A stretch of 64,000 nt of DNA from Natronospirillum sp965602035. GTDB taxonomy: Bacteria > Pseudomonadota > Gammaproteobacteria > Pseudomonadales > Natronospirillaceae. Both the position numbers and the translations under genes were made by a program. The stretch covers positions 1,798,001 through 1,862,000 of the forward strand of contig OZ271919.1 in assembly GCA_965602035.1 (NCBI GenBank). Reading direction: 5' to 3'. Every line of letters begins with the position of its first letter. Positions within the stretch are counted from its first letter, which is position 1. Positions 27,158-35,449 of the stretch are shown here, piece after piece. Below the pieces are notes generated by a model, which worked only from the letters and a program-made list of their open reading frames with translations, searched no databases and was not told where the DNA came from.

Positions 27158-28114
27158 ATGACCGAAGCAATGAACGCGACTCAACCAATGGACAGTCCGG
27201 ACCTGCAGGCCCGGGTGCGTGCCGAGATCGACAAAGACGGCCTGAGTCTCACGGGTCTGAGCCAGCTGACCGGGATCGGTAAAGCGCGGCTCAGCCAGTG
27301 GTTAAACGGCAAATACAGCGGCAACAACCAGGCGATAGAGCAGGACATTGAGCGGTGGCTGGAAAGCCGCTCGGCGGCCGCAGAACTGCACGGGCAGCTG
27401 CCGGCGGCCCCGGAATGGGTCGAGACCTCCAGCGCCCGGGCCGTGCTCGGCGCGCTCGGATTCGCGCAGATGGCGGAAGCCGTCTGTGTAGTCTATGGCG
27501 GCGCCGGCGTCGGCAAAACCACCACCATCAACCATTATCGCAAACAGTCTCCGAACGTATGGGTGGTCACAGCCACGCCGGCCTGTGCCAGTACCGGTGC
27601 GCTGCTCAAGCGTGTGGCGCAGGCGCTCGGCATGCGCACCACCGGCACGGTGGACGCTCTGGAGTCTTCGATTGTTGAGCGTGTGCGCGAGTCACAGGGA
27701 CTACTGGTGATCGATGAGGCCCAGCATCTGACGCATCGGGCGCTAGACTCGGTGCGCTCAATCCATGATGCCGCCGGTGTCGGCCTGGCTCTGGTGGGCA
27801 ATGAGGTGGTGTATGCCCAGCTAACCGGCGGCAATCGTGCTGTCGGCTTTGCGCAGCTGTTCTCACGTGTGGCCAAGCGAGTACGACTCGCGCGCGCCAA
27901 GCAGGAGGACGTGCTGGCCATCCTCGATGCCTGGGGCATACGCCATAAAGAGGCCCGCCAGTACTGCCTGACCATGGGCCGGCGCCCCGGTGCGCTGCGA
28001 GGCCTGTCACAGACGCTGCGCCTGGCATCGATGTTTGCCACCAACGCGGGCGATGGCCAGCCAGAGCTGGGCCATATCCGCGACGCGTGGGCAGATCTCG
28101 GGGGTGAATCATGA
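27158..28114 (+). CDS. MuB-type ATPase, target-DNA-binding transposition protein
   Basis: A 318-residue AAA+ ATPase (Mu B is 312). An N-terminal HTH (LSLTGLSQLTGIGKARLSQWLNG) is followed by Walker A GGAGVGKTT and Walker B LLVIDEAQHL and a small C-terminal domain. It selects target DNA, stimulates MuA and confers target immunity. The ATG at 27158 follows AGGAG; a longer open frame from 26975 overlaps the transposase gene and is not used. The stop overlaps the next start by ATGA. Confidence 0.96.
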   Translation: MTEAMNATQPMDSPDLQARVRAEIDKDGLSLTGLSQLTGIGKARLSQWLNGKYSGNNQAIEQDIERWLESRSAAAELHGQLPAAPEWVETSSARAVLGALGFAQMAEAVCVVYGGAGVGKTTTINHYRKQSPNVWVVTATPACASTGALLKRVAQALGMRTTGTVDALESSIVERVRESQGLLVIDEAQHLTHRALDSVRSIHDAAGVGLALVGNEVVYAQLTGGNRAVGFAQLFSRVAKRVRLARAKQEDVLAILDAWGIRHKEARQYCLTMGRRPGALRGLSQTLRLASMFATNAGDGQPELGHIRDAWADLGGES

Positions 28115-28470
28115 GCGTCACGAACCAGCAACACATTGCACGGCCCTGGCCTGCACCGTTTACCGAGGCTGAGCGCGAACACGTGCAGATCATTCAGCGG
28201 CGCGTCGCGCAGTTTCAGGCGCGTCACAAGGTAACTCTGCCTGCCGGTCGAACCGCGCAGGACCTGGAGCTGGATCTGGCGGCCGTGCACGAGCACGCGC
28301 CGCTCGACCTTGAGGGGCTGGCGAGCGCCGAAATATTCGCACTGATCCACGACGTGGGCGGCATTGCCTACCACCTCAACCGACAGACCGGCGAGCTGGA
28401 GGGGCACTTCGTTCCCCGGTACCTGGCCAGAACCCGCAGAACAACAAACACCGCAGGAGGTGCATCATGA
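28111..28470 (+). CDS. Small early phage protein, unknown function
   Basis: A 119-residue protein overlapping MuB by 4 nt and the next gene by 4 nt, so translationally coupled. It is hydrophilic with a helical middle part (EREHVQIIQRRVAQFQARHKV) and no catalytic motif. Position after MuB matches the small semi-essential early genes of Mu-like phages. Confidence 0.75.
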   Translation: MSVTNQQHIARPWPAPFTEAEREHVQIIQRRVAQFQARHKVTLPAGRTAQDLELDLAAVHEHAPLDLEGLASAEIFALIHDVGGIAYHLNRQTGELEGHFVPRYLARTRRTTNTAGGAS

Positions 28471-28832
28471 ACACGGGCATATATTCCGACGCTTACCTGG
28501 AGTACTGGGGCGAGATCTTCACCAAGAACCGACTGTATCAACGGCGAGGCATTCCATTCGGCGTGTTTCTGGTCAGCCCGGCGGATTACCTGCAGATAGA
28601 CGTGGAGGCCGATGACGACCTGTTGCCGCTGCTGGAAGGCCAGCAAGCCGTTGCTCAGCGCCAGGCAGACGCCATGCTGGAGGATCACCAGGCGTTGCGG
28701 GCCGAGGCGGAAGTGCAACACCTGCCCTGTCGCAATGGGGCGCGTGTCGAGCCGCTGCACCACCACCGGTTTCCGCGCACACCGGCCACCAATTTTGAGA
28801 CGCGCCGTCGGCGCACCGGAGGCGCGGCATGA
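28467..28832 (+). CDS. Small early phage protein, unknown function
   Basis: A 121-residue protein, translationally coupled on both sides (ATGA overlaps). The middle is acidic and glutamine-rich (DVEADDDLLPLLEGQQAVAQ); the tail is basic and His-rich (RVEPLHHHRFPRTP). No family recognised. Confidence 0.72.
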   Translation: MNTGIYSDAYLEYWGEIFTKNRLYQRRGIPFGVFLVSPADYLQIDVEADDDLLPLLEGQQAVAQRQADAMLEDHQALRAEAEVQHLPCRNGARVEPLHHHRFPRTPATNFETRRRRTGGAA

Positions 28833-29176
28833 GTGAGCGTATATTGCTTTACATTCAGCGCAACCCGCACGCCACGCTGAAAGCTGTCAGCGAAGATCTG
28901 AATCTGGACCCTCGGAACGGCTTTGATGCGGTGTTCAGCCTGGCTCGCGCCGGCTGGCTGAAGTGTGGATTCAACGACGTCCTGGTGCCCACCTTCACGG
29001 TCGTGGAGACCGTCGGGCGCTGCGAGGGCTGCGGCCTGGTAGATCATCACCGGGTGGCCGGCCTGTGCACGGGGTGCCTGACCAAATTCAGCGGACTCGA
29101 TGGGCTGCCCCGTGTGTCCGTGCAGATCGAACCCCAAAACTCACCAAAGGAGCTCCACCATGAGCACACAAACTGA
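28829..29176 (+). CDS. Small phage protein with winged-helix-like start and CxxC pairs
   Basis: A 115-residue protein. The first 50 residues resemble a winged helix (RILLYIQRNPHATLKAVSEDLNLDPRNGFDAVFSLARAGWLKCG). Two cysteine pairs, CEGC and CTGC separated by about 15 residues, suggest a zinc ribbon. It may bind DNA and help regulate early genes. Coupled to its neighbour by an ATGA overlap. Confidence 0.72.
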   Translation: MSERILLYIQRNPHATLKAVSEDLNLDPRNGFDAVFSLARAGWLKCGFNDVLVPTFTVVETVGRCEGCGLVDHHRVAGLCTGCLTKFSGLDGLPRVSVQIEPQNSPKELHHEHTN

Positions 29177-29792
29177 ACAGGCCGTCGCTGTGCCTGACGG
29201 TTACATGAAAAACGCCTCCGGGCATCTGGTGCCTGAACACCAGGTGCGCGACCAGGACAAGCTGCGCGACCAGGTCGCGCGAGATCTCGCGCAGGAGGCC
29301 GAGGAGATCAACGCTCGCCTGCAGGCGTTCAAGGAAAAAGCGCTCTCGGACATCGAGACGCTGGTGGCCATTTCCTCTGAGCGCTACAACGTGCAGCTCG
29401 GCGGCAAGAAGGGCAACGTCACGGCCGCGACCTATGACGGAAAGTACAAGGTCACGCGCAGCTTCGCCGAGCGGGTAACGTTCACCGAGGAAATCGAGTC
29501 TGCAAAAGCGCTCATCAACGACTGCATTATGCGCTGGAGTGAGGGGGCGAACCCGCATATCCGCGCCCTGGTCGACCGAGCCTTTCGCACCGACAGCAAG
29601 GGGCAGATCAAGACCACGGCCATACTGGAGCTGTTGCGCCTGGAGATAGATGACGACGGCTGGCAGCGCGCCATGCAGGCGCTGAAGGACTCGATCCAGA
29701 GTGCCGGTACGGCCGTGTATGTGCGGGTCTACAAACGTTCCGGCGAGTCTGACCAGTACCGGGCGGTGCCGCTCGATCTGGCCGCAGTCTGA
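29160..29792 (+). CDS. DUF3164-family phage protein
   Basis: A 210-residue protein of the DUF3164 family found in the early operons of Mu-like phages. Typical blocks are GYMKNASGHLVPEHQVRDQDKLRDQVAR, then the basic strand KVTRSFAERVTFTEEIESAK and FRTDSKGQIKTTAILELLRLEI. Function unknown; possibly linked to DNA metabolism during replicative transposition. The ATG at 29160 has AAAGGAG upstream and is preferred over a longer frame from 29100. Confidence 0.85.
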   Translation: MSTQTEQAVAVPDGYMKNASGHLVPEHQVRDQDKLRDQVARDLAQEAEEINARLQAFKEKALSDIETLVAISSERYNVQLGGKKGNVTAATYDGKYKVTRSFAERVTFTEEIESAKALINDCIMRWSEGANPHIRALVDRAFRTDSKGQIKTTAILELLRLEIDDDGWQRAMQALKDSIQSAGTAVYVRVYKRSGESDQYRAVPLDLAAV

Positions 29793-29804
29793 GGAGGCGG
29801 GCTC

Positions 29805-30200
29805 ATGAAGTTCATCATCGACTTTGCACGAGCCGGCGCCATTGATGCGGTGCTGCTCGGTGTGCTTATCCACGGCTTTCTCGGTGTCGACATCCTGGCC
29901 AATGTTGGGCTGTTCCTGTGCTGGGTAATTGCGGTGTCCATGTTGTTGGGCGTCGGCTTCTGGGGCTCGGTCAAAAAGGATCTCATGCGAAGCGAGCGCT
30001 CGGTCCGGTTGTATCTGTCGCGTACCTGGGTGGTGTGGGACATCGCTGTCAACGCGGCGATCGTCCTGGTGCTTGCGGCCACGGGGCACTTTGTGACGGC
30101 CGCCGTGCTGGGTGCTGGCAAGTGGATGTTCAAACTCGCACTGCACGATCTGGCGAAAGAGCGAGCGGCGCAAGCAGAGCTGGGAGGCGTTCATGGGTGA
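29805..30200 (+). CDS. Membrane protein of the early operon
   Basis: A 131-residue protein with about three hydrophobic segments (AIDAVLLGVLIHGFLGVDILANVGLFLCWVIAV; MLLGVGFWGSV; DIAVNAAIVLVLAATGHFV). GAGG lies about ten bases before the ATG. Small inner-membrane proteins in this position of Mu-like phages are uncharacterised. Confidence 0.75.
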   Translation: MKFIIDFARAGAIDAVLLGVLIHGFLGVDILANVGLFLCWVIAVSMLLGVGFWGSVKKDLMRSERSVRLYLSRTWVVWDIAVNAAIVLVLAATGHFVTAAVLGAGKWMFKLALHDLAKERAAQAELGGVHG

Positions 30201-30465
30201 TCGAATGAAGGGCTTGCAGAAGCGGTACGCCGTGGAGCGGCTGGATGGAAAACCTCTGAAGGGCGGCGGCGCACTGGTCCTGGAGTTTGGCGACCCCGTG
30301 GCCTGGTCTGCCATTGCCGAGTTTGCCGACACGGTTCGAGCTAGCGGATACCACCGCCTGGCAAACGACATCGAGCGTGAGCTCGCGTGGCAGGAAGACG
30401 GGTCTTATCGCCTGGGGTCCGGCCCAGGCACGCCGGGACTCGGGGAAAGAGGAGGCAGCGGATGA
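30193..30465 (+). CDS. Small phage protein, unknown function
   Basis: A 90-residue hydrophilic protein. It overlaps the membrane protein by 8 nt and the next gene by 4 nt. The start MGDRMKGLQKRY at 30193 is supported by GGGAGG upstream. No known domain. Confidence 0.7.
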   Translation: MGDRMKGLQKRYAVERLDGKPLKGGGALVLEFGDPVAWSAIAEFADTVRASGYHRLANDIERELAWQEDGSYRLGSGPGTPGLGERGGSG

Positions 30466-30887
30466 CCAAATGGCAAGAGCTGGAAGAGAGCCTGCGCGGT
30501 GTGTTCGGTCACGCGGAGATCCGCGCGGCCGGGCATGTTGTCACCCTGCGCCGGCGCGTCTATCGCGAACGCCTGGTGATTGAGGTGGGGGTTGACGGTT
30601 GGATCAAGGGCGAGTGGAGCGAGGCAAAGGATGGCAAGCCGGTACATCCGGAGGGCTGGTTCTGGTGGCCGAGCAAAAGCCGTCTCTACCCCTTAAAGGA
30701 GCACAAGTTCCTGCGCAAGGCATTCGGCAAGCGCAAGGCTGATGACATGGTGGCGTTGAAGGTCGTGGCGTTTATGCCGTACTGGACCAGCTCGCGCTCA
30801 CTGATCAACCACCTGAAAAAGCACTTTCCGGATTTGGAGGTGACCCTTAGTCGCGCCCGCGAGGAGGCTGACCATGGCACGGCGTAA
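30462..30887 (+). CDS. Small phage protein, unknown function
   Basis: A 141-residue basic protein with a beta-rich centre (HVVTLRRRVYRERLVIEVGVDGWIKGEW) and a Trp-rich motif (GWFWWPSK). GAGGAGG precedes the start at 30462. It overlaps the GemA gene by 14 nt. Function unknown. Confidence 0.72.
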   Translation: MTKWQELEESLRGVFGHAEIRAAGHVVTLRRRVYRERLVIEVGVDGWIKGEWSEAKDGKPVHPEGWFWWPSKSRLYPLKEHKFLRKAFGKRKADDMVALKVVAFMPYWTSSRSLINHLKKHFPDLEVTLSRAREEADHGTA

Positions 30888-31482
30888 CGGTAACGCACGG
30901 CGCGGCCTGACCGCGCAGATTCATATCGCGCGCAAGCAACTGGGCCTGGACGATGAAACCTACCGCCAGATGATAAGCACCACGACCAACGGGAAGCGCT
31001 CCTGTGCGGATTGTTCCGTGCGCGAACTGGAGCAGATTGTGGCGCGCCTGAAAGCGGCCGGCTTTGAGGCGCGGCCGCGCAAGCGTGTGGCGCAGCACCC
31101 GGGCACGCCACACAACCTGGAACGCGAACCGCAGTTGCAGAAGATCGAGGCGCTGCTGTCGGAAATGAAGCTCACCTGGTCCTACGCGGATGCGATCGCG
31201 CGGCGCCAGTTCGGTGTCGAGAAAGTTGCCTGGCTGCGCCAACAGCGTGAGCTGTCGGCTGTTATAGCGGCGCTGCATGTGGAGCTGGAAAAGCGGGCGT
31301 TATTGAGTCAGGTCGATGAAGCGTTGGAGCGTCTCGGTACCAGCCGAGAGGCGTTTGCTGAGGCGAACCATCAGTCGCTACCCGGTAACTGGACCCGCAA
31401 CCGCCGCGTATTGCGCCAACTGTTAGAGGAGCTCGCCCCTGCGCTGCCGGAGCAGCATAAGGAGGTGTCTGCGAATGACTGA
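30874..31482 (+). CDS. gemA: GemA-family protein (DUF1018, Mu gp16-like)
   Basis: A 202-residue protein beginning RRGLTAQIHIARKQLGLDDETYRQMI, then CSVRELEQIVARLKAAGF, the signature of Mu gp16/GemA, reported to affect host gene expression and DNA supercoiling. Two-thirds in, LSEMKLTWSYADAIARRQFGVEKVAWLR matches the second conserved part. It immediately precedes mor, as in Mu. Confidence 0.92.
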   Translation: MARRNGNARRGLTAQIHIARKQLGLDDETYRQMISTTTNGKRSCADCSVRELEQIVARLKAAGFEARPRKRVAQHPGTPHNLEREPQLQKIEALLSEMKLTWSYADAIARRQFGVEKVAWLRQQRELSAVIAALHVELEKRALLSQVDEALERLGTSREAFAEANHQSLPGNWTRNRRVLRQLLEELAPALPEQHKEVSAND

Positions 31483-31876
31483 GATCGACCTGCAGCACCT
31501 CGATGTCGACGATCTGCCGGAGAGCATGGCGGAGGTCGTGGAGGTGATCGGGCTGCCGGCAGCGCTTCGGCTCGCCGAAGGCCTGCCGGGCGTGCGTGTC
31601 TACGTGCCGGAGCGCGCCTCGGAGGACCACCGCCTGGTGGAGATCCTGGGGCGGGAGGCAGCTGACCGTTTGTGCAGCCATTACGCGACCGAAAACCTCT
31701 ACATTCCACGCTGTATCCACGCCATCCGGGCGGTGCGCAACCTGGCCATTTACCGTCAGCGCCACATCGGAGCGGCCACGCTCGCGATGCGCTACGGGCT
31801 CACCGATCGCCAGGTGTATAACATCATCGCTGCTGTACTCGATGCGGGCTCGCACCAGCAGCAGGATCTGTTCTGA
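31475..31876 (+). CDS. mor: Mor-family transcriptional activator
   Basis: A 133-residue activator of the Mor/C family. The N-terminal part forms the dimer and intertwined helices; the C-terminal HTH is GAATLAMRYGLTDRQVYNIIAAVLD. Mor-type dimers bind an interrupted palindrome near -43 and turn on middle or late promoters. AAGGAGG precedes the start. The palindromic boxes 90 bp downstream of this gene and at 41069 are its probable targets. Only one Mor/C protein is seen, so it may combine the Mor and C roles. Confidence 0.92.
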   Translation: MTEIDLQHLDVDDLPESMAEVVEVIGLPAALRLAEGLPGVRVYVPERASEDHRLVEILGREAADRLCSHYATENLYIPRCIHAIRAVRNLAIYRQRHIGAATLAMRYGLTDRQVYNIIAAVLDAGSHQQQDLF

Positions 31877-31965
31877 TCGGAAGCGCGCCCCTGGCCTGAC
31901 TTGTGCATCGCGTAAAGCCGCGCTAATCTGTTCTCCGCTTAATCTCCTGTCGCCTTTCACTGCCT

Positions 31966-32009
31966 GCTGAAACACTTCAGCTTATCCCTGCCTGGCCGGT
32001 TCGCTACCG
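31966..32009 (+). promoter_or_regulatory. Candidate Mor-activated late promoter 1
   Basis: A palindrome GCTGAA-ACAC-TTCAGC (31966-31981), 15 nt of spacer, then CGGT-TCGCT-ACCG (31997-32009). The same two elements at the same spacing recur at 41069-41112, and both copies are followed within 10 nt by ATGAAAA. Placing the activator palindrome at about -43, as for Mu Mor, puts the -10 over TACCGT and the start of transcription at or next to the ATG at 32018. Confidence 0.75.
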
Positions 32010-32017
32010 TGAACCGC

Positions 32018-32524
32018 ATGAAAACATCAAAGCTGCAACACCTCATCCGAATCGTATCGGCCATCTGGCCAACCTGGGCTTTCTGCGGTGCGCTCTGCGC
32101 CATAGGGGCTCTGATCTTTCCTGGCTACGCTCTGACGGCACTGGCGGCGTTTATTGCCTTCGGGGTCGGTGCCAGCGTGGTTTACTGCGTGTTGGAATTC
32201 TACCGCGACCAGATGCGCAACTGGCCCTGGCTCGCCTCCGGCGTTGTATTCGCTGGCCTGGTCTGGCTGCTGGCTCCCCATCAGCTCGGCGTGCTGGCCT
32301 GGTCTTTGAGCAAGCTCGGGCTTGGTGCGTATCTCGGCTACTGGATCGACCGCAGTGTCTTCTACTACGCCCGGCCGGGCACCTTTTATGAGATGTCGCG
32401 CCAACTGGTGGATGCCGGCGACAAGCGTGGAGGGCGCATCATGCGCCGCGATGCCGGGGTCGCCAGCCTGCGACGGGTGGGCATCATGGCAGCCGCCATT
32501 CTGGCGCTCGGGTTGGGGGTCTGA
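32018..32524 (+). CDS. Membrane protein, probable holin-like lysis protein
   Basis: A 168-residue protein with several hydrophobic segments (WAFCGALCAIGALIFPGYALTALAAFIAFGVGASVVYCV; WLASGVVFAGLVWLLAP; GIMAAAILALGLGV) and a charged loop containing YARPGTFYEMS. It opens the lysis module directly before the transglycosylase and spanins, so holin or holin regulator is the likely role. The ATG at 32018 is only 8 nt beyond the late-promoter motif; an in-frame GTG lies inside the motif at 32009. Confidence 0.72.
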   Translation: MKTSKLQHLIRIVSAIWPTWAFCGALCAIGALIFPGYALTALAAFIAFGVGASVVYCVLEFYRDQMRNWPWLASGVVFAGLVWLLAPHQLGVLAWSLSKLGLGAYLGYWIDRSVFYYARPGTFYEMSRQLVDAGDKRGGRIMRRDAGVASLRRVGIMAAAILALGLGV

Positions 32525-32527
32525 ACC

Positions 32528-32692
32528 GTGAACTACCTGCTCGCGTTCGCACTGTGTCTGGGCCTAACCTATCTGAGCTGGGGTGGTGCAACGCGCCGCG
32601 ATAAGACAACGCTGATCATTACGGATATGCAGGTGGCATTGTTTCTGCTGGCGGCCTGGGTGTTGCAGCTTATCGGTGTCGGGGGCGGCTGA
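32528..32692 (+). CDS. Very small two-helix membrane protein, second holin candidate
   Basis: A 54-residue reading frame from GTG at 32528 to TGA at 32690-32692. It has two hydrophobic helices: LLAFALCLGLTYLSWGG, and VALFLLAAWVLQLIGVGGG after a short charged loop (RRDKTT). Its start lies 3 nt after the previous stop and its stop overlaps the next ATG (TGATG/ATGA style), which argues for a real coupled gene. Topology fits a class II holin or antiholin. Confidence 0.65.
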   Translation: MNYLLAFALCLGLTYLSWGGATRRDKTTLIITDMQVALFLLAAWVLQLIGVGGG

Positions 32693-33315
32693 TGCGAGCG
32701 CTCTGGTTTTCTCTGGCGCTGCTGCTCGCCGGGTGCGCGCCGGCTCAGGCGGACTGGGTGCCGGATCGGGCCCAGGGGTATCAGCGCGAACTCACCCGCC
32801 TGGCGCAACAGGAGTTCGGCCTCAGCGCACCGGTGTCGCTGTTTGCCGCGCAGATTCACCAGGAGTCGAGCTGGCGCACGGACGCGGAATCACCCTTTGC
32901 GCAAGGCATGGCGCAGTTCACGCCCGACACGGCCGAGTGGATCGCCCGGGCGTACCCGAGTCTCGGGCGCGCCGCGCCCTTCAGCCCCGCCTGGTCCATG
33001 CGTGCGATGCTGGTCTATGACAAGCACATCAAAGAGCGGATAAACCCCGTTTACGCCCCGCGTATCGCACCCTGCGACCATTGGGCAATGACACTCTCTG
33101 GATACAACGGCGGCCCCGGCTGGGTGAATCGTGACCGACGCCTGGCAGAGCACGCCGGCGCCGACCCGGATCAATGGTGGGGCCACGTGGAGCAATACAC
33201 CAATCGGGCCGATTGGGCACGCGAAGAAAACCGGCACTACCCGAAGCGCATACTGAAAGAGCTGGCGCCACGGTACCACCGGGCCGGTTGGCAGGGGGCG
33301 GCGATATGCCACTGA
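32692..33315 (+). CDS. Lipoprotein lytic transglycosylase (phage endolysin)
   Basis: A 207-residue murein hydrolase of the soluble lytic transglycosylase fold. Residues 1-15 form a lipoprotein signal with lipobox LLAGC (C15). The catalytic Glu is E58 in QIHQESSWR, followed by GMAQFTPDTAEWIA and LSGYNGGPGWVNRD, the conserved SLT motifs. The lipobox suggests an endolysin held at the membrane until lysis. It is followed by overlapping spanin genes. Confidence 0.92.
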   Translation: MRALWFSLALLLAGCAPAQADWVPDRAQGYQRELTRLAQQEFGLSAPVSLFAAQIHQESSWRTDAESPFAQGMAQFTPDTAEWIARAYPSLGRAAPFSPAWSMRAMLVYDKHIKERINPVYAPRIAPCDHWAMTLSGYNGGPGWVNRDRRLAEHAGADPDQWWGHVEQYTNRADWAREENRHYPKRILKELAPRYHRAGWQGAAICH

Positions 33316-33737
33316 GGATCGTCGGCACCGCCCTGGTCAAATGGCTGGGTGGCGGCACGGTGCTCGCCGCCTTGCTCGGCGCGGGCGGTTGGTTCTACCA
33401 CAACTGGCAGACCGACCAGTTGGAGACCCAGTTGGCGGAAGCGCAGAGTGAAATGCAGGCCGCACTCACCGACCAGGTACGCGCAGAAAGTGATGCGCGG
33501 GAATTACGCCAGGCGCTGAATCAGTGGCAGCGATCGGCCGAGGAGGCACAGCGACGCGCCGACGCGCTGGCCGCTCAAGCAGAAGAAAGCCGCGCCCAGG
33601 TGCGCACGCTTATGAGCCGGCTGGCCGAGCGCGAGCAACAATACCGGGCACTGCAGGCGCACATAAGGGCGGCTCCGGAGAGCGACGACGGGCCGGTCGC
33701 ACCGGTGCTGCGAGACACCATGGAGGCGCTGCCATGA
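33306..33737 (+). CDS. Rz-like inner-membrane spanin
   Basis: A 143-residue protein with an N-terminal membrane anchor (GGGTVLAALLGAGGWFYHNW, about 14-33) and a long periplasmic coiled coil rich in Ala/Gln/Glu/Arg (ETQLAEAQSEMQAAL onward to about 120). This is the i-spanin that links inner and outer membranes during lysis. It overlaps the transglycosylase gene by 10 nt and the o-spanin-like gene by 4 nt. Confidence 0.85.
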   Translation: MPLRIVGTALVKWLGGGTVLAALLGAGGWFYHNWQTDQLETQLAEAQSEMQAALTDQVRAESDARELRQALNQWQRSAEEAQRRADALAAQAEESRAQVRTLMSRLAEREQQYRALQAHIRAAPESDDGPVAPVLRDTMEALP

Positions 33738-34069
33738 TGCGGCTTGGCTCGCTGGTGATTGCTCTCGGGGCGTTGAGCGCGTGTTCGAGTGCGCCCGTTG
33801 AGGTGCCAGAGCCCGAGCCGGTTGAGCCGCCGCCGGCACCCCCGATGGTGTCGTGCGTGGTGCCGGAGGGAATGCGCGGCCATGAGCCGGCGCCGGAGCG
33901 CCCCGAGGGCGATTACACGCAGCGCGATGTGGCCCGTTACCTGGTCGACCTGCATCACTGGGGCGTGAACGGCTGGGATCGCGTGGAGACCATCGACCAA
34001 TGGAGTGAACGCTGTGTTCAGCGAACAGGATTACGAGCGAGCCCAGATGCTGGCTCAAAAGGAAATTGA
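33734..34069 (+). CDS. Rz1-like outer-membrane lipoprotein spanin
   Basis: A 111-residue lipoprotein: signal MMRLGSLVIALGALSAC with lipobox LSAC and a proline-rich segment (VPEPEPVEPPPAPP) typical of Rz1-type o-spanins. A C-terminal extension (YTQRDVARYLVDLHHWGVNGWDR) is longer than usual. Its start overlaps the Rz stop; in classical phages Rz1 is embedded inside Rz, here it mainly follows it. Confidence 0.8.
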   Translation: MMRLGSLVIALGALSACSSAPVEVPEPEPVEPPPAPPMVSCVVPEGMRGHEPAPERPEGDYTQRDVARYLVDLHHWGVNGWDRVETIDQWSERCVQRTGLRASPDAGSKGN

Positions 34070-34241
34070 TGCCTCGCTGGCGCGCCACCAGGCAGAGCAG
34101 GACTCGCGGCCATCGACCGACAGTCCGTTCTGCATTGAGTGTGGCGACCCCATTCCGCCCGAGCGCCGCCGCGCCGTGCGGGCCACGCTCTGCGTGCCGT
34201 GCCAGCAGGAAGATGAACGCCGACGCAAAGCGAGGGGCTGA
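34014..34241 (+). CDS. TraR/DksA-type zinc-finger protein
   Basis: A 75-residue protein with a C-terminal C4 zinc finger: CIECGDPIPPERRRAVRATLCVPCQQ (CxxC...CxxC), as in DksA and TraR, which enter the RNA polymerase secondary channel. The N-terminal helix is short, so it resembles phage TraR-like factors more than host DksA. GTG at 34014 is favoured by GGAG eight bases upstream; another GTG at 34005 would add three residues. The gene overlaps the spanin gene by 56 nt. Confidence 0.85.
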   Translation: MFSEQDYERAQMLAQKEIDASLARHQAEQDSRPSTDSPFCIECGDPIPPERRRAVRATLCVPCQQEDERRRKARG

Positions 34242-34582
34242 TGGACATTGTGAATGTGGATAGCGCCCGACTGGCGTGGGATGTGGCGCAAACGGTCATC
34301 ATGGCGGTGATCGGCATCTATGTATGGTGGACCGGACGCACGCGCGCCACCACGCGGGCAATAGGCGACGTGGATGACCGGGTCACGAAGCTGGATCACG
34401 ACGTGAGACAGTTGTCGCAAACAGTGGATAGCCGCCCGGGCCATGGCGACGTTGATGCGCTGCGTGCCGAAATCACGACAACCAATCGCAGCCTGGCCGA
34501 GGTGTCGGCTCAGTTGCAGGGCACCACCGCCCTGCTGAATCGGCTGCATGAATACCTGCTGCAGGAGCGAGGAAACAAGTGA
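34241..34582 (+). CDS. DUF2730-family phage protein
   Basis: A 113-residue protein with an N-terminal hydrophobic helix (VAQTVIMAVIGIYVWW) and a heptad-like helical rest (VTKLDHDVRQLSQTVDS and beyond). This matches DUF2730 proteins found before the terminase genes of Mu-like phages. Function unknown; membrane-anchored coiled coil. It overlaps both neighbours by a few bases. Confidence 0.82.
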   Translation: MDIVNVDSARLAWDVAQTVIMAVIGIYVWWTGRTRATTRAIGDVDDRVTKLDHDVRQLSQTVDSRPGHGDVDALRAEITTTNRSLAEVSAQLQGTTALLNRLHEYLLQERGNK

Positions 34583-34890
34583 GCATGAGCCTACAGGATT
34601 TTGAGACCGAGGGGCGGCGCCTAGGCGTGCTGCGCATTCTGTCTCGACGCAACCAGTATACGGCCAATGAGTACAGTCTGTCGGATGAACTCAAGGGTGC
34701 CTATGGCCACCACGTCAGCCGGGATCGGCTGCATGCGGATCTCGCCTGGCTGGAAGAGCAGGATCTGGTCATCACCCAGCAGCCGCGCGCCGGCTGGCTG
34801 GTAACCCTGACCGCGCGTGGCAATGATGTGGCCACGGGTGCCGCGCAGATGCCGGGCGTGGCCCGCCCCCGCCCCGGCATTGGAGACTGA
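34579..34890 (+). CDS. Winged-helix phage protein before the terminase
   Basis: A protein of about 103 residues with a winged-helix fold: RRLGVLRILSRRNQYTANEYSLSDEL, then SRDRLHADLAWLEEQDLVITQQ and AGWLVTLTARGNDVATG. This is the ArsR-like small protein commonly found between DUF2730 and the small terminase in Mu-like phages. GAGGAAA is upstream of GTG 34579; an ATG follows at 34585. Confidence 0.8.
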   Translation: MSMSLQDFETEGRRLGVLRILSRRNQYTANEYSLSDELKGAYGHHVSRDRLHADLAWLEEQDLVITQQPRAGWLVTLTARGNDVATGAAQMPGVARPRPGIGD

Positions 34891-34894
34891 CGCC

Positions 34895-35449
34895 ATGCCC
34901 AAGCGCTCCAGTGTGTATGAGCTGCCACCCGAGGTGCGCGACCAGCTCAACGAACGCCTGGTCGGCACCGGCTTTCAGGGGTACGACGACCTGGCCGGCT
35001 GGCTGGCTGATCAGGGTTACCAGGTGTCGCGCTCGGCGGTGCATCGCTATGGCAAGGATCTTCAGGACGAATTCGAGATGGCCATGGGTGATGTGCGCAA
35101 GACTACCGAGCTGGCCAAGGCCTACACGGAAAACGACAACGACACCCAGGGCAGCCTGGTGGATGCCACCGCGCGCATTGTGCAGGAGCAACTGCTGCGC
35201 ATCACCATCGCCCTGAGAAAGGCCGAGCATGAGCCGGAGAAGGCGGCCAAGTACATGGCCTCTGTTACCCATGCGCTGGCCGACATCGGGCGCATGTCGC
35301 TCGGGCAGAAAAAGTGGGCGTCCGAAGTGCGCAAACAGGTGGCCACTGAGGCTGCGGAGCGCGCTGCTGCGTTCGCCAAAAAAGGCGGCATGTCCAAGAA
35401 AATGGTCGGTGATTTGCGCCGTGAGCTGCTGGGGATAGCCGATGAGTAG
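34895..35449 (+). CDS. Terminase small subunit-like protein (DUF3486, Mu gp27 type)
   Basis: A 184-residue protein with the DUF3486 N-terminus: RSSVYELPPEVRDQLNERLV, then GYDDLAGWLADQGYQVSRSAVHRYGK. This is a DNA-binding small terminase of Mu-like phages. The rest is helical. It overlaps the large terminase gene by 8 nt. Confidence 0.9.
   Translation: MPKRSSVYELPPEVRDQLNERLVGTGFQGYDDLAGWLADQGYQVSRSAVHRYGKDLQDEFEMAMGDVRKTTELAKAYTENDNDTQGSLVDATARIVQEQLLRITIALRKAEHEPEKAAKYMASVTHALADIGRMSLGQKKWASEVRKQVATEAAERAAAFAKKGGMSKKMVGDLRRELLGIADE

Noticed and set aside
31997..32009. CGGTTCGCTACCG as a simple rho-independent terminator stem
   Set aside because: No T-run follows and the same element at identical spacing from the palindrome recurs before another operon, so a promoter/activator role fits better.
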